64,000 nt of DNA from Paraburkholderia sp. IMGN_8 (GCF_038050405.1 NZ_CP150901.1:1488001-1552000), one strand, 5' to 3'; counted from the first letter of the stretch, positions 1 through 13,296 are shown. Notes: generated by a model not told the origin, from the sequence alone. Numbers and translations are program-made.

Positions 1-1296
<1,296 letters not shown>

Positions 1297-1343
1297 AACT
1301 ACGTCGAGCAATGCAATTCAGGAATATAGAACAAGAGGACATC

Positions 1344-1763
1344 ATGCGTATTACACAAGGCACCTTTTCCTTCCTGCCCGATCTGACGGACGGGCAGATA
1401 TCAAAGCAGCTCGAATACTGCCTGAATAAGGGCTGGGCGGTTGGTATCGAATACACCGACGATCCACATCCTCGCAACACATTCTGGGAGATGTTCTGTC
1501 TGCCGATGTTCGATTTACGCGATGCAGCCGCGATCATGCTTGAGATCAGCAATGCCCGAAAGACCTTTCCTAATCACTACATTCGGGTCACGGCCTTCGA
1601 CGCGACGCATACGATTGAATCGGTGGTGATCTCCTTCATCGTCCATCGGCCGCAAGACGAGCCCGGTTTCCGGCTGGTCCGGCAGGAGGAGGCAGGTCGC
1701 CGGGTCCGCTACTCGATCGAGAGCTACGCGGTACAGTCGCGCCCCGAGGGGCAGCGGTACTAA
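1344..1763 (+). CDS. cbbS: RuBisCO small subunit, red type
   Basis: The small subunit completes the L8S8 RuBisCO holoenzyme. The product is 139 residues, beginning MRITQGTFSFLPDLTD, the normal N-terminus for red-type small subunits, and it carries the long C-terminal extension (EEAGRRVRYSIESYAV) that forms the beta-hairpin of this class. I chose ATG 1344 because an AGAGGA ribosome-binding site lies just upstream; an in-frame ATG at 1311 would add an atypical 11-residue leader. It sits between cbbL and cbbX in the same operon. Confidence 0.96.
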   Translation: MRITQGTFSFLPDLTDGQISKQLEYCLNKGWAVGIEYTDDPHPRNTFWEMFCLPMFDLRDAAAIMLEISNARKTFPNHYIRVTAFDATHTIESVVISFIVHRPQDEPGFRLVRQEEAGRRVRYSIESYAVQSRPEGQRY

Positions 1764-1790
1764 GTGTCATCCCCTACCACGGAGATTGGA

Positions 1791-2702
1791 ATGTCTGCGC
1801 CAGATGTCATCGAGCAATCAGAGTCCCCTGACACGTTGTCGAAATTGCTGGCTGCGTCCGGAGTTCTCGAGTTGCTGGGGCAACTTGACCGGGAGCTGAT
1901 TGGATTGGCACCAGTCAAATCGCGCATTCGAGATGTCGCAGCACTGTTGTTGGTGGACAAGCTGCGGACGGCACGTGGTTTGAGTGCAGGCACGCCCAGC
2001 CTGCACATGTGCTTTACCGGCAACCCCGGCACGGGCAAGACAACCGTCGCCATGCGCATGGCAACAATCCTGCATCAATTGGGCTACGTTCGAAAAGGGC
2101 ATCTGGTGGCCGTGACGCGCGACGATCTGGTGGGTCAGTACATCGGCCACACCGCGCCTCGCACGAAGGAAGTCATCAAGAAGGCGATGGGCGGTGTGCT
2201 TTTTATCGACGAGGCATATTACCTCTATCGTCCGGAGAACGAGCGTGATTATGGCCAGGAGGCCATCGAGATACTTCTGCAGGTAATGGAAAACAATCGG
2301 GATGATCTGGTTGTGATCCTCGCAGGCTATTCAGACCGCATGGATCGATTCTTCGAATCTAACGCTGGAATGTCGTCCCGTATTGCGCATCACATCGACT
2401 TTCCGGACTACAACGTCGAAGAACTCCAGCAGATCGCGGACCTGATGCTTGAATCGATGCAATACCGCTTGAACGAGAAAAGCAGGCAGGTATTCGCAGA
2501 TTATCTGGCGCTGCGCATGGCGCAACCGCACTTCGCCAATGCCCGCAGCGTGCGCAACGCGCTGGACCGAGCTCGCCTGCGGCATGCCTCACGCCTGCTC
2601 ATGGACCCCGATGTTGTGGCCGATGATGCTGTGCTCAGCACCATCACTGCGGATGATCTGCTTGCTAGCCGGGTGTTCAGCCGGCCTCAGGCCAGGGAGT
2701 AA
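1791..2702 (+). CDS. cbbX: red-type RuBisCO activase CbbX
   Basis: CbbX is a hexameric AAA+ ATPase that removes inhibitory sugar phosphates from red-type RuBisCO by pulling on the large-subunit C-terminus. The 303-residue product shows Walker [10 protein letters not shown], Walker [12 protein letters not shown], and the conserved arginine-rich sensor region SRIAHHIDF and [20 protein letters not shown] 1791 is preceded by GGAG with a six-base spacer; a GTG at 1764, directly after the cbbS stop, would add nine residues and has no clear ribosome-binding site. Its placement after cbbS matches other form IC operons. Confidence 0.96.
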   Translation: MSAPDVIEQSESPDTLSKLLAASGVLELLGQLDRELIGLAPVKSRIRDVAALLLVDKLRTARGLSAGTPSLHMCFTGNPGTGKTTVAMRMATILHQLGYVRKGHLVAVTRDDLVGQYIGHTAPRTKEVIKKAMGGVLFIDEAYYLYRPENERDYGQEAIEILLQVMENNRDDLVVILAGYSDRMDRFFESNAGMSSRIAHHIDFPDYNVEELQQIADLMLESMQYRLNEKSRQVFADYLALRMAQPHFANARSVRNALDRARLRHASRLLMDPDVVADDAVLSTITADDLLASRVFSRPQARE

Positions 2703-2705
2703 ATC

Positions 2706-3467
2706 GTGCAAGCATTAATTTTCGACGTCGATGGGACACTTGCCGACACCGAAACCGCGCATCTGGAAGCCTTCAATTCCGCATTTGCTGAGGTCGGGCT
2801 TGACTGGTGCTGGGACGAGTCGCTGTACACGCGTCTGCTTCGCGTGGCTGGGGGAAAGGAGCGACTGCTGCATTACTGGACCGTTGTCGAACCCGAAGAA
2901 GCGATCGGCAGCAAGATGAAAGACACTATCGATGCCGTACACGCAATCAAAACTCGCCATTACGTCGAGCGCGTTAGCCACGGCCTGCCGCTGCGTCCGG
3001 GAGTGAGCCGCCTTATCGACGAGGCTAATGCCGCGGACGTGCCGGTCGCGATCGCTACGACCACGACGCCGGCTAATGTCGAGGCGCTCCTGCGCCCCGC
3101 GCTTGGAGTTCATTGGCGCGAACGCTTCGCGGTGATTTGTGACGGGGTCACCAGTCCGCTCAAGAAACCAGCGCCCGATGTCTATCGTGACGTACTGCGA
3201 CAGCTTGATCTACGCGGGGAGGATTGTCTGGCCGTCGAAGATTCGGAAAATGGATTGCGCGCCGCGCTCGCTGCCGGCATTCCCACCGTCATTACGTCGA
3301 ATGCATATACCGTGGAACACCGATTTGACGGTGCGCTGGTCGTACTGCCGAGCCTCGGCGACCCGGAGCAACCGATTTCACAGCATCTGCCTGACGCGGA
3401 CCATCGTTGGGTGGATCTCGCCGCCCTGAACAAGTGGCACCGTGGCACTCTTTTCGAGGCGACGTGA
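2706..3467 (+). CDS. cbbY: CbbY, HAD-family sugar bisphosphate phosphatase
   Basis: This HAD-superfamily phosphatase belongs to the CbbY group, known to hydrolyse xylulose-1,5-bisphosphate, a misfire product and inhibitor of RuBisCO. The 253-residue product begins [19 protein letters not shown], giving HAD motif I (DVDGTLADT); IATTTTP is motif [10 protein letters not shown] motif III and [11 protein letters not shown] motif IV. The start is GTG 2706, with GGGAG upstream and only three bases after the cbbX stop, which implies translational coupling. It acts with CbbX in keeping RuBisCO active. Confidence 0.93.
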   Translation: MQALIFDVDGTLADTETAHLEAFNSAFAEVGLDWCWDESLYTRLLRVAGGKERLLHYWTVVEPEEAIGSKMKDTIDAVHAIKTRHYVERVSHGLPLRPGVSRLIDEANAADVPVAIATTTTPANVEALLRPALGVHWRERFAVICDGVTSPLKKPAPDVYRDVLRQLDLRGEDCLAVEDSENGLRAALAAGIPTVITSNAYTVEHRFDGALVVLPSLGDPEQPISQHLPDADHRWVDLAALNKWHRGTLFEAT

Positions 3468-3468
3468 C

Positions 3469-4170
3469 ATGAACATTGCACCGATTCGTATTGCGCCTTC
3501 CATCCTTTCTGCCGATTTCTCGCGGCTGGGTGATGAAGTGCGGGCGATCGAAGCGTCGGGAGCTGATCTCGTGCACTTTGACGTAATGGACAACCACTAT
3601 GTGCCGAACCTCACAATTGGCCCGCTTGTCTGCGAGGCGATCCGGCCTCATGTGTCGATTCCCATCGATGTGCATCTGATGGTCGAGCCGGTTGATGCGT
3701 TGGTGCCGATGTTTGCGAAAGCGGGCGCCAACATAATCACCTTTCATCCTGAAGCCAGTTTGCACGTGGACCGCACTCTTAGTCTGATCCGGGATCACGG
3801 GTGTCAGGCCGGGCTGGCGTTAAACCCGGCCACGCCGCTCAGCTTTCTCGACCATGTCCTCGACAAACTTGACATGGTGTTGCTGATGAGCGTGAACCCT
3901 GGGTTCGGCGGACAGAAATTCATTCACAGCACGTTAGACAAGCTGCGGCAGGTGCGTGAGCGCATCGACTGTCATCAGAAAAACGGTGGGCACCCGATCT
4001 GGCTGGAAGTCGACGGCGGCGTCAACGCAGAAAATATCGCCGAGATTGCTCGCGCGGGTGCGGATACTTTCGTCGCAGGCAGCGCCGTCTTTGGTGCGCC
4101 AGACTCCGATGGCGGTTACCGGACCATCATACAGCGCCTGCACAAAGGAGCGAGCGGCGCCGTGCACTGA
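3469..4170 (+). CDS. cbbE: ribulose-phosphate 3-epimerase
   Basis: The enzyme interconverts ribulose 5-phosphate and xylulose 5-phosphate in the regenerative part of the Calvin cycle. The 233-residue TIM-barrel protein starts [20 protein letters not shown] and contains the family signatures [35 protein letters not shown] and EVDGGVN, with the metal-binding histidines and catalytic aspartates. ATG 3469 begins one base after the cbbY stop codon. An upstream ATG at 3442 lies inside cbbY and would add an unlikely N-terminus. Confidence 0.96.
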   Translation: MNIAPIRIAPSILSADFSRLGDEVRAIEASGADLVHFDVMDNHYVPNLTIGPLVCEAIRPHVSIPIDVHLMVEPVDALVPMFAKAGANIITFHPEASLHVDRTLSLIRDHGCQAGLALNPATPLSFLDHVLDKLDMVLLMSVNPGFGGQKFIHSTLDKLRQVRERIDCHQKNGGHPIWLEVDGGVNAENIAEIARAGADTFVAGSAVFGAPDSDGGYRTIIQRLHKGASGAVH

Positions 4171-4216
4171 CAGATCACGACTTTCTGAATACACGATTGA
4201 CTATAGGAGACGGACC

Positions 4217-5293
4217 GTGCAGTTAACCCAAAAACTCACTCTTGCGCAATTTCTAATTGAGGAGCGCCGGCCTCATTCGGATGCCGCTGACGATTTCAAC
4301 AACCTGATCCTCAATATCGCCACGGCCTGCAAGCAGATCTCGCGAGCGATCGCGTTTGGTGCCTTGGCGGGCGTGCACGGCACCGACGGCGTGGTCAATG
4401 TGCAGGGCGAGCAGCAGCAAAAGCTCGATGCCATTAGTAACAACGTCTTCCTGAGCATCAACGAAAGGGCCGGTAATCTGGCGGGTATGGTATCGGAAGA
4501 AATGGAGGCGCTTTATCAGATTCCCGAACAGTATCCGCGCGGAAAGTATCTGCTTTCGTTTGACCCCATCGACGGCTCGACAAACATTGATGTGAATGTA
4601 TCTGTTGGCAGCATTTTTTCCATTCTACGTGCACCGGAAGGTGTCGTCGATGTGGTCACAGAAAGCGACTTTCTGCAGCCCGGCAGCAAACAGGTGGCGG
4701 GAGGTTATGCGATCTATGGTCCGTCCACGATGCTGGTCCTGACCGTCGGCAACGGCGTCAATGGCTTCACGCTCGACCCGGATTCCGGCGACTTTATCCT
4801 GACACATCCCCAACTGCGCATCCCGGAAAAGACCCAGGAATTTGCCATTAACGCTTCCAACAGCCGTTTCTGGGAACCGCCCATCAAGCGCTACATTGCC
4901 GAGTGCCTGGAGGGAGAAGCCGGTCCGCGAGGAAAGAATTTCAATATGCGATGGGTTGCATCGATGGTCGCTGAAGCACATCGCATTGTCATGCGCGGCG
5001 GAGTCTTCATGTACCCGCGCGACGGTAGGGATCCCTCCAGGGCGGGGCGACTGCGACTCTTATATGAGGCAAACCCGATTGCGTTCATCATGGAGCAGGC
5101 CGGTGGTTACGCCAGCACCGGTACCCAGCCGATTCTGTCCGTCCAGCCGAGCGCAGTGCACCAGCGTATCGCTTTAATCTTTGGCTCGAAAGAGGAAGTC
5201 GATCGGCTCGAGTCTTATCACACGGGTCAGTCGCCAAGCAGTTTGCCCGATCCACTGTTTCGCGAGCGCAGTCTGTTCCGCGAATCTGCCTGA
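4217..5293 (+). CDS. cbbF: class I fructose-1,6-/sedoheptulose-1,7-bisphosphatase
   Basis: This Mg-dependent phosphatase converts fructose 1,6-bisphosphate (and probably sedoheptulose 1,7-bisphosphate) to the monophosphate in RuBP regeneration. The 358-residue product shows the class I signature FDPIDGSTNIDVNVSVG and the substrate-binding block near RLRLLYEANPIAFIMEQAGG. The start is GTG 4217, preceded by TAGGAGA; the same frame stays open leftward into cbbE, but that segment is out of family. It lies 46 bases after cbbE and is followed closely by cbbP. Confidence 0.95.
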   Translation: MQLTQKLTLAQFLIEERRPHSDAADDFNNLILNIATACKQISRAIAFGALAGVHGTDGVVNVQGEQQQKLDAISNNVFLSINERAGNLAGMVSEEMEALYQIPEQYPRGKYLLSFDPIDGSTNIDVNVSVGSIFSILRAPEGVVDVVTESDFLQPGSKQVAGGYAIYGPSTMLVLTVGNGVNGFTLDPDSGDFILTHPQLRIPEKTQEFAINASNSRFWEPPIKRYIAECLEGEAGPRGKNFNMRWVASMVAEAHRIVMRGGVFMYPRDGRDPSRAGRLRLLYEANPIAFIMEQAGGYASTGTQPILSVQPSAVHQRIALIFGSKEEVDRLESYHTGQSPSSLPDPLFRERSLFRESA

Positions 5294-5303
5294 GGCCGAG
5301 ACC

Positions 5304-6188
5304 ATGTCAGAACGTTACCCCATTATCGCCATTACGGGCTCTTCCGGTGCCGGCACAACATCTGTCACCCGCACTTTCGAGCATATATTCCGTCGTGAGC
5401 GTGTGAAATCCGTGGTTATCGAAGGTGATAGTTTCCATCGTTACGATCGGCAGGAAATGAAGGTCATGCTCGCGCAAGCTGAGCGAAGCAACAACATGGA
5501 TTTCAGTCACTTCGGCCCAGAAACGAACCTTTTCGACAGGCTCGAAGGCCTACTTCGATCTTATGGCGAGTCAGGCACTGGTGTTCGACGGCGTTACCTG
5601 CACAGCGCGAGTGAGGCCGCTCCTTATAACCAGGAGCCAGGTACATTTACTGAATGGGAATCGCTCCCGGAAGATACTGAACTGCTTTTCTATGAGGGAC
5701 TGCATGGGGGTGTGGTGACCGACAAGGTCGATGTGGCGCGCCATGTGGATCTGCTGATCGGCGTCGTACCAGTGATCAACCTGGAGTGGATCCAGAAATT
5801 GTGGCGAGACAAGTCGCAACGGGGCTATTCGACCGAAGCGGTAACCGACACGATCTTGCGCCGCATGCCGGATTACGTGAATTACATATGCCCGCAGTTC
5901 TCTCGTACCCATGTGAATTTTCAGCGTGTGCCTTGCGTCGATACGTCGAATCCGTTTATTGCACGGGAAATCCCAGCGCCGGACGAGAGCATGGTCGTGA
6001 TTCGGTTCGCAAATCCGAAAGGCATCGATTTTCAGTATCTCCTGAATATGGTGCACGACTCGTTTATGTCCCGCGCCAACACCATTGTGGTACCCGGCGG
6101 GAAGATGGAACTAGCGATGCAATTAATCTTTACCCCTTTTGTGCGACGCATGATTGAGGGCAGCAAACGCGCGCAGCGCACAAGTTGA
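5304..6188 (+). CDS. cbbP: phosphoribulokinase
   Basis: Phosphoribulokinase phosphorylates ribulose 5-phosphate to make RuBP, the committed Calvin-cycle step. The 294-residue product has the class I bacterial form with P-loop [14 protein letters not shown] near the N-terminus, the FYEGLHGG motif and the conserved [15 protein letters not shown] segment. ATG 5304 gives the usual [17 protein letters not shown] start; upstream in-frame codons lie inside cbbF. The gene starts 10 bases after the cbbF stop. Confidence 0.97.
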   Translation: MSERYPIIAITGSSGAGTTSVTRTFEHIFRRERVKSVVIEGDSFHRYDRQEMKVMLAQAERSNNMDFSHFGPETNLFDRLEGLLRSYGESGTGVRRRYLHSASEAAPYNQEPGTFTEWESLPEDTELLFYEGLHGGVVTDKVDVARHVDLLIGVVPVINLEWIQKLWRDKSQRGYSTEAVTDTILRRMPDYVNYICPQFSRTHVNFQRVPCVDTSNPFIAREIPAPDESMVVIRFANPKGIDFQYLLNMVHDSFMSRANTIVVPGGKMELAMQLIFTPFVRRMIEGSKRAQRTS

Positions 6189-6199
6189 GGACGTCTGCA

Positions 6200-8218
6200 A
6201 TGAATGCTCCAGAAACCATAAATCATGCGGTGAGATGCGCCAGTGCGTTGCGTTTTCTCGCCGCGGATGCCGTTGAGCAGGCCAAATCCGGCCACCCCGG
6301 TGCGCCGTTAGGCATGGCGGAAATGGCAGAGGTAGTGTGGCGCCGACACCTGCGGCATAACCCGGCGAATCCGAGCTGGATCAACCGTGACCGCTTTGTG
6401 CTTTCCAATGGTCATGCTTCGATGCTGTTGTATGCCTTGTTACATCTGAGTGGCTACGATCTGGGCATCGAGGATCTGAAACAGTTTCGGCGGCTCCATT
6501 CACGTACTCCGGGGCACCCTGAATTTGGATTGACGCCCGGCGTGGAGACCACTACCGGGCCCCTCGGGCAGGGGTTGGCCAATGCGGTGGGCATGGCACT
6601 CGCTGAGAAACTGCTTGCCGCCACTTTCAACAACGACGGCCATACGATCATTGACCACTTCACCTATGTATTCGTCGGTGATGGTTGTCTTATGGAAGGC
6701 ATCAGTCACGAAGTGAGCTCGCTGGCTGGCACACTCAAGCTCGGGAAACTGATCTGCCTATATGACGACAATGGCATTTCCATCGACGGCGACACGCGCG
6801 GATGGTTTGGCGACAATACAGCGCAGCGCTTTACCGCGTATGGCTGGCATGTCACAACGGTCGATGGTCACGATGCTGAGGCGATCGACGAGGCTGTGCG
6901 CGCAGCCAAGCTCAACGACAAGCCATCGCTTATATGCTGCCGCACGATAATTGGTAAATGCGCTCCGACCAAGGCTGGCGGGCATGACGTGCATGGCGCA
7001 CCACTAGGCACGCACGAAATCGCGGCCATGCGCGAAGCATTGGGGTGGACGGCCGCACCTTTTGAAATCCCGTCGGATGTGGCCGAGGCATGGAATGCGC
7101 GTCCCCAGGGCGCGGAATATCAGGAAGAGTGGGATATGCACTTTTCCCGTTACCGTACCGCGCACCCCGACCTGGCCGGAGAACTGCTACGCCGTTGCGA
7201 GGGAATCCTTCCGCCGGGGGTGGTGGATGGCGTGATTCAGCTTCTGAGTGCGCCGTCGTCTCCCCTTCAGCAGAAGATCGCTACGCGAAAGGCGTCGCAG
7301 TTGGTTTTGGAGCACCTAGTGGAAGCCTTGCCGGAAATGTTGGGTGGTTCGGCCGATCTCTCCGGCTCGAACCTGACCAATGTGAAGGCCTCAAAGTGGG
7401 TGAATCATCACGGAAGCGGTAATTATCTGAGTTATGGCGTTCGCGAGTTCGGCATGGCCGCAGTGATGAATGGTGTTGCCCTGCATGGCGGGCTGATTCC
7501 GTACGGCGGCACATTCCTGGCGTTCTCGGATTATTCTCGCAACGCGATCCGGATGGGAGCCCTGATGAGGCAGCGTGTGATCCATGTGCTGACGCACGAT
7601 TCGATTGGCTTGGGCGAGGACGGCCCAACGCACCAGCCGATCGAGCACACGTCCAGTTTGCGTCTGATTCCCAACAACCACGTCTGGCGTCCTTGTGATG
7701 GCGTAGAAACCGCGATTGCCTGGCTTGCAGCCGTGCAGCGCGACAAAGGTCCAAGTTGTCTCGTGCTATCGCGGCAGGCATTGACACCATTCGAACGTAG
7801 CGCGGAGCAAATCGAAGAGGTCAAGTACGGTGGTTATGTGTTGCGTGACGCTGCTGTGGTCGAGGTCGTGCTGATCGGAACCGGCTCCGAAGTCGAGATT
7901 GCTATTCATGCGGCGCAAATCCTTGCCGGGCAAGGCATCGGTGCGCGCGTGGTGTCGATGCCGTGCGTAGAATTGTTTCTTGCGCAGGACGCCGACTATC
8001 GCGAAGCCGTGCTGCCGGCGGCTGTACCCCGCGTGAGCGTGGAAGCGGGAGTGACCTGGTTTTGGCGCGGCATGGTAGGAGAGGGGGGCGAGTGCGTTGG
8101 CATCGACAGCTTCGGCGAATCCGGGCAGGCCGACGCACTGTATGAACACTTTGCCTTGACCTCTTCGACGGTCGCAGATCGCGCAGAGTCGCTTGTTCGA
8201 CGTCAAAGTGGTCGGTGA
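6200..8218 (+). CDS. cbbT: transketolase
   Basis: Transketolase moves two-carbon units between sugar phosphates using thiamine diphosphate. The 672-residue product is of normal family length and has the TPP/metal motif [13 protein letters not shown] followed by [10 protein letters not shown], the catalytic histidines in [12 protein letters not shown], and the pyrimidine-domain motif [10 protein letters not shown] chose ATG 6200 ([20 protein letters not shown]); a TTG at 6185 overlaps the cbbP stop. It is followed by 214 bases without a gene before cbbA. Confidence 0.96.
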   Translation: MNAPETINHAVRCASALRFLAADAVEQAKSGHPGAPLGMAEMAEVVWRRHLRHNPANPSWINRDRFVLSNGHASMLLYALLHLSGYDLGIEDLKQFRRLHSRTPGHPEFGLTPGVETTTGPLGQGLANAVGMALAEKLLAATFNNDGHTIIDHFTYVFVGDGCLMEGISHEVSSLAGTLKLGKLICLYDDNGISIDGDTRGWFGDNTAQRFTAYGWHVTTVDGHDAEAIDEAVRAAKLNDKPSLICCRTIIGKCAPTKAGGHDVHGAPLGTHEIAAMREALGWTAAPFEIPSDVAEAWNARPQGAEYQEEWDMHFSRYRTAHPDLAGELLRRCEGILPPGVVDGVIQLLSAPSSPLQQKIATRKASQLVLEHLVEALPEMLGGSADLSGSNLTNVKASKWVNHHGSGNYLSYGVREFGMAAVMNGVALHGGLIPYGGTFLAFSDYSRNAIRMGALMRQRVIHVLTHDSIGLGEDGPTHQPIEHTSSLRLIPNNHVWRPCDGVETAIAWLAAVQRDKGPSCLVLSRQALTPFERSAEQIEEVKYGGYVLRDAAVVEVVLIGTGSEVEIAIHAAQILAGQGIGARVVSMPCVELFLAQDADYREAVLPAAVPRVSVEAGVTWFWRGMVGEGGECVGIDSFGESGQADALYEHFALTSSTVADRAESLVRRQSGR

Positions 8219-8432
8219 TACAAGCTTCTCGAAACGGTTCGAATCGACTCGGTCTGTCCGCTGGTTGGCATTACGACAGACCCTGTCGCTTTATCTGAGC
8301 TGATCGCAGCGGGCTTTCTCCCTTTTGTTCGGTGACGGCAAAAGGACCGCCGTCATTTGCGGTGCCGGCGATGTGTATCTTAATACACGAAAAACATCAT
8401 ACACAGCATTGGATAAATTTAGGAGTACAGAA
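8219..8432. promoter_or_regulatory. cbbT-cbbA spacer with inverted repeats
   Basis: This is the longest gap inside the cbb operon. It contains a small inverted repeat TCGAA-ACGG-TTCGA (8229-8242) and a second repeat, GACGGC and GCCGTC (8334-8354) with a nine-base loop. The 60 bases before cbbA are AT-rich and carry AGGAG at 8421. The region may hold an internal promoter or a processing site that sets cbbA-gap expression apart from the upstream genes. No T-run typical of an intrinsic terminator follows either repeat. Confidence 0.3.
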
Positions 8433-9494
8433 ATGGCACTAGTTTCATTGCGTCAATTATTGGATCACGCGGCGGAGTTCGGCTACGGGATCCCTGCGTT
8501 TAACGTCAACAACCTTGAGCAGATTCACGCCATCATGGAAGCCGCGTACGAGACGGATAGTCCCGTCATTCTCCAGGCTTCTGCCGGAGCCCGGAAATAC
8601 GCCGGCGAGGCCTATCTTCGGCACATGGTGTTGGCGGCTGCAGAAACGCACCCGGAGATTCCGGTCGTGTTGCATCAGGATCATGGATCAAGTCCTGCAG
8701 TATGTCAGGCATCGATCCGATCTGGCTTTACCAGCGTAATGATGGATGGCTCGTTGCGCGAAGACATGAAGACTCCGTCAGACTATGAATACAACGTTGC
8801 GGTGACGCGACGCGTGTGCGAAATGGCGCACGCAGTTGGGGTTTCGGTCGAAGGCGAGCTTGGATGTCTCGGTTCGTTGCAAACGGGTATGGCCGGTGAG
8901 GAGGATGGCTCTGGTGCTGAGGGCACACTGTCGCATGACATGTTGCTGACGGATCCCGAACAGGCCCAGGATTTCGTCTCCCGCACTGGGGTCGACGCGC
9001 TCGCGATTGCCATTGGCACGAGCCATGGTGCCTATAAGTTCTCGCGCAAACCTACTGGCGACATTCTGAAAATTGACCGCATTCAGGCGATTCACGACAG
9101 GATTCCGAACACCCATTTGGTGATGCACGGCTCGAGTTCGGTACCACAGGAATGGCTTGACATTATCCGCGAGCACGGCGGCGAGATCAAGGAAACCTAT
9201 GGAGTGCCCGTCGAGGAGATTCAGCGAGGTATCAGAAGTGGTGTGCGCAAGATCAATATCGACACCGACATTCGACTGGCAATGACGGGTGCCATACGAA
9301 GGGCATTGACGAGTGACCGCAGCGAGTTGGATCCGCGCAAGGCCCTGGAGGCAGCGAAGCGGGCTGCCAAGGACATTGTGCGCCTGCGCTACGAGGCGTT
9401 CGGCTGCGCTGGTCAGGCGTCGCGAATCCGGCCGGTCCCGCTGGAGCGGCTGATTGCGAACTACCGGCAACGAGAGAACGCTGTGGCGGCGTGA
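8433..9494 (+). CDS. cbbA: class II fructose-1,6-bisphosphate aldolase, Calvin cycle type
   Basis: This zinc-dependent aldolase joins triose phosphates to fructose 1,6-bisphosphate (and erythrose 4-phosphate with DHAP to sedoheptulose bisphosphate). The 353-residue product starts [27 protein letters not shown] and holds the zinc-ligand motifs [20 protein letters not shown] and [12 protein letters not shown] 8433 has AGGAG seven bases upstream; an in-frame ATG at 8325 has no such site and encodes an unrelated leader. Family subtype is that found in cbb operons. Confidence 0.96.
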   Translation: MALVSLRQLLDHAAEFGYGIPAFNVNNLEQIHAIMEAAYETDSPVILQASAGARKYAGEAYLRHMVLAAAETHPEIPVVLHQDHGSSPAVCQASIRSGFTSVMMDGSLREDMKTPSDYEYNVAVTRRVCEMAHAVGVSVEGELGCLGSLQTGMAGEEDGSGAEGTLSHDMLLTDPEQAQDFVSRTGVDALAIAIGTSHGAYKFSRKPTGDILKIDRIQAIHDRIPNTHLVMHGSSSVPQEWLDIIREHGGEIKETYGVPVEEIQRGIRSGVRKINIDTDIRLAMTGAIRRALTSDRSELDPRKALEAAKRAAKDIVRLRYEAFGCAGQASRIRPVPLERLIANYRQRENAVAA

Positions 9495-9525
9495 GACAGC
9501 GAGCATTCTGACTTCCGTCCCATGA

Positions 9526-10545
<1,020 letters not shown>

Positions 10546-10854
10546 GCTGAAGATCACTTTTCGGCAGTCGTTTGCCGAAGGAGAAAGAAACAGGAGCGAT
10601 TTGCTCGCATCAACGTTCGCCAGGACACCAGCCAGCAACGGTGCCAGGCGATCGTTGACGCGTTCCTGAGGGGCTGGTCGCGGGCACTCGTGTGCCAAAT
10701 GGTGAGTTCTTCACCTGATTAAGAGCGTGCACAAAGTACACAGATTATTTTGGCAAGTACTTTACTTCAATCTGTCGACTCCGCGCCGAATATCCCGCCT
10801 TTACCTAACACGTTAGTTAGGTATTCACGCGAACTTTGATTGAGAGAAATTTCG
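10546..10854. promoter_or_regulatory. gap-amtB intergenic region with hairpin and palindrome
   Basis: A hairpin TTCGGCA-GTCGTT-TGCCGAA (10560-10579) lies just after gap and could end or stabilise the cbb transcript, although no T-run follows. Close to amtB a palindrome CTAAC-AC-GTTAG (10805-10816), nested in an overlapping CCTAAC/GTTAGG repeat (10804-10821), is placed where a regulator of amtB could bind. No gene is visible here. Confidence 0.35.
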
Positions 10855-12090
10855 ATGACACCAACCATCATGCCGATTAACATCGGCAATACTGCATTCA
10901 TGCTCCTTTGCTCGAGCTTGGTTATGCTGATGACGCCCGGGTTGGCGTTCTTTTATGGCGGCTTGGTTGGTCGCAAGAACGTCCTGGCTATCATGATGCA
11001 GAGCTTTACCTCGCTTGGCTGGACGACGGTGCTTTGGTTCGCGTTCGGTTACTCGATGTGCTTCGGACCGTCATGGCACGGAATAATTGGCGACCCAAGA
11101 TACTACGCCTTCATGCATGGCGTAACCTTGGACAGTATGTACATGGGCAACGATGCGGGTATCCCACTCATAGTTCACGTCGCCTACCAGATGATGTTTG
11201 CCATCATCACGCCGGCGTTGATCACCGGTGCCTTTGCCAACCGCGTCACCTTCAAATCCTATTTCCTGTTTCTGACGGGATGGTTGATATTCGTGTATTT
11301 CCCGTTTGTCCATATGGTGTGGAGTCCAAGTGGTCTATTGGCAAAATGGGGGGTCCTCGACTATGCAGGTGGTATCGTAGTACACAACACTGCCGGATTT
11401 GCCGCTTTGGCCTCCGTTCTGTATGTCGGTCGTCGCCAAAAGGTCGATCTCAAACCCCATAATGTACCTTTGATCGCACTCGGATCCGGGTTGCTTTGGT
11501 TTGGCTGGTATGGGTTCAATGCTGGGTCTGAATTTCGAGTGGATGCGGTCACTGCGTCCGCTTTCCTGAATACGGACGTTGCGGCGTCATTCGGTGCCAT
11601 CACCTGGTTGCTTACTGAATGGCTTTGTCACGAGAAGCCAAAGTTCGTAGGCCTGTTGACGGGAGGAGTGGCTGGACTTGCGACAATCACTCCTGCTGCC
11701 GGTTATGTGTCTGTCGGTTCGGCTGCACTGATCGGTATCTTGGCTGGTTTAATTTGCTATTACGCTGTTGCACTCAAAAACCGATTGGGCTGGGACGATG
11801 CACTCGATGTCTGGGGTGTTCACGGAGTCGGTGGCCTTATCGGTACTATTTTGCTCGGCGTATTCGCGTCCAAGCAGTGGAACGCAAACGGTGCGGACGG
11901 TTTATTGTTCGGCAACACCTCTTTTTTCTTTAGGCAGTGCGGTGCGGTGATTTTATCCGGTGTGTGGGCGTTTCTCTTCACCTACTGCATGTTGTGGTTC
12001 ATAAATATGATCACACCGGTCAAGGTCAGCCCAGCAATGGAAGAGTCTATGGATGAGGAACTACACGGCGAGTACGCATACCTGGAGTAA
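10855..12090 (+). CDS. amtB: ammonium transporter, Amt/MEP family
   Basis: This inner-membrane channel takes up ammonium. The 411-residue product has about eleven hydrophobic segments and the family blocks FFYGGLVGRKN, the ammonia-gating HNTAGFAAL histidine and the second pore histidine in WGVHGVGGLIGT. ATG 10855 has GAGAGA upstream; a TTG at 10840 is in frame but unlikely. No glnK gene is adjacent, which is unusual for amtB. Its position between the carbon-fixation operon and nitrogen-starvation genes is suggestive but does not prove a link. Confidence 0.95.
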   Translation: MTPTIMPINIGNTAFMLLCSSLVMLMTPGLAFFYGGLVGRKNVLAIMMQSFTSLGWTTVLWFAFGYSMCFGPSWHGIIGDPRYYAFMHGVTLDSMYMGNDAGIPLIVHVAYQMMFAIITPALITGAFANRVTFKSYFLFLTGWLIFVYFPFVHMVWSPSGLLAKWGVLDYAGGIVVHNTAGFAALASVLYVGRRQKVDLKPHNVPLIALGSGLLWFGWYGFNAGSEFRVDAVTASAFLNTDVAASFGAITWLLTEWLCHEKPKFVGLLTGGVAGLATITPAAGYVSVGSAALIGILAGLICYYAVALKNRLGWDDALDVWGVHGVGGLIGTILLGVFASKQWNANGADGLLFGNTSFFFRQCGAVILSGVWAFLFTYCMLWFINMITPVKVSPAMEESMDEELHGEYAYLE

Positions 12091-13040
12091 GCGGGGGGCA
12101 CGCGGCGATTTGGCCTTAGTGCCAGATAACCGCCGACAGTAGACGAGTTCATCACGCGGGGTATGTCTACGCTGTAGGTGCTGATGGACGGTGACCTATC
12201 CCGGCGAGTTCGATGCAAAGAAACCACGGAATTCACACAAAATGGCCGCCTCTCGTGTTTGCTGCCTGGCCAGTTCGGTCCGGTCTACATCGATGCACAA
12301 TCGAAACCGTTATCCATGGCTAGATTTCCTCAATGGCAACAGAGCAACCAGATCCAGTGTAGCGTGAGAATTGTCAAGCCCCGAGTCGTACGACAGATTG
12401 ACCGGGCCAAGGCCTGCTTGGCGGAACGCGTCATTGACGGAAATCACGTTGCCGGACGAGATCTGATGAGGCTGTCATGGCGGTGTCGCTCGACCTGTCT
12501 GCTGCTTGGCGGAGGGCGGTGCTTAACGGCGGATTCAACGAGAAGCTCCACGTCCCACACTGTCAGGGCGCGGCGAGTGGACGTTCGACTGCATGTTGTT
12601 CTTGGTCAGATCGTTGAGCACAAACGGAAGTGCTCGCTGTTTTCGCACGCGCGCGTGGTTGTCACCTATGAAGCCGGACAGAGAACGGATGATGGATGCT
12701 TCGAGCGCTACGCTCCCGTGGCATCGACTGCAATATCGTCGATGCCACGGGAGCATTCCGGTCGAGCGCGCAAGCTGCTCGTTAATCTCTGTTCCTGGGA
12801 TGAGCTCGATCCCTGTTCGTTTGCCGAGCGACTCGTGTTGTGTTCACTCACCTGTCACTACGGCATGCCAGCGCTGGGCGGAGTTGTGCCGACGATCTCA
12901 GCGTTCACAGCCTGGTGTCCCGAGTTAGAAGTTCGCAGTTAAACATTGCGATTGACGGAGGGGATTCGGCCGGCGTAGGACAAGTTGTATCACACGTGTG
13001 TAAGCAGGACCGTGGCATCAAATGCGATGAAGGAGAAGTC
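12091..13040. other. long region without a recognisable gene; contains a perfect inverted repeat
   Basis: I see no supportable gene in this 950-base stretch. An open frame runs from 12178 to 12942 on the plus strand, but its product is rich in Arg, Cys and Ser, matches nothing I recognise and lacks a ribosome-binding site. A perfect 17-bp inverted repeat (12712-12728 and 12738-12754, nine-base loop) is the only clear structure. The region may be decayed mobile DNA. Confidence 0.4.
12712..12754. repeat. perfect 17-bp inverted repeat, 9-base loop
   Basis: The left arm GCTCCCGTGGCATCGAC and its exact reverse complement are separated by TGCAATATC. The structure would form a very stable hairpin in RNA. 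No T-run follows on either strand, so it is not a standard intrinsic terminator. It could be a transposon end pair, a small insertion hairpin or a transcription-end structure for a lost gene. Confidence 0.7.
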
Positions 13041-13283
13041 GTGAATAGTGCGAAAAACTCGTTGCGCGAGATGGTCGAGCAATGGCTCGCCCCAGATCCG
13101 GCGAACGGGCTTCGGGTCATTGAGTTCAGAAACAGACGATCCAAACACGAATGCTACGTATGCGTCGAGACATTAACGGCGGCGGGTCCCGTTGCGCTGT
13201 TCTTTTTTCGTCATCAAGACGGCGCGTGGCGCATATTCCCACCGAATCGGGAACGGCCGGCGATGCGCACCGCCCAAGATTAG
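13041..13283 (+). CDS. small hypothetical protein
   Basis: An 80-residue product starting at GTG 13041 with AAGGAGAAG eight bases upstream, the strongest ribosome-binding site in this area. The sequence begins MNSAKNSLREMVEQWLAP and is mixed alpha/beta with an aromatic core (VALFFFRHQDGAWRIFPP). I recall similar uncharacterised proteins in Burkholderia genomes but assign no function. It is isolated, with decayed DNA on both sides. Confidence 0.6.
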   Translation: MNSAKNSLREMVEQWLAPDPANGLRVIEFRNRRSKHECYVCVETLTAAGPVALFFFRHQDGAWRIFPPNRERPAMRTAQD

Positions 13284-13296
13284 GCGAACTTTTAAC

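Noticed and set aside
12178..12942. 254-codon open frame on the plus strand
   Set aside because: No ribosome-binding site, odd composition rich in Arg, Ser and Cys, no recognisable domain, and it spans the perfect inverted repeat.
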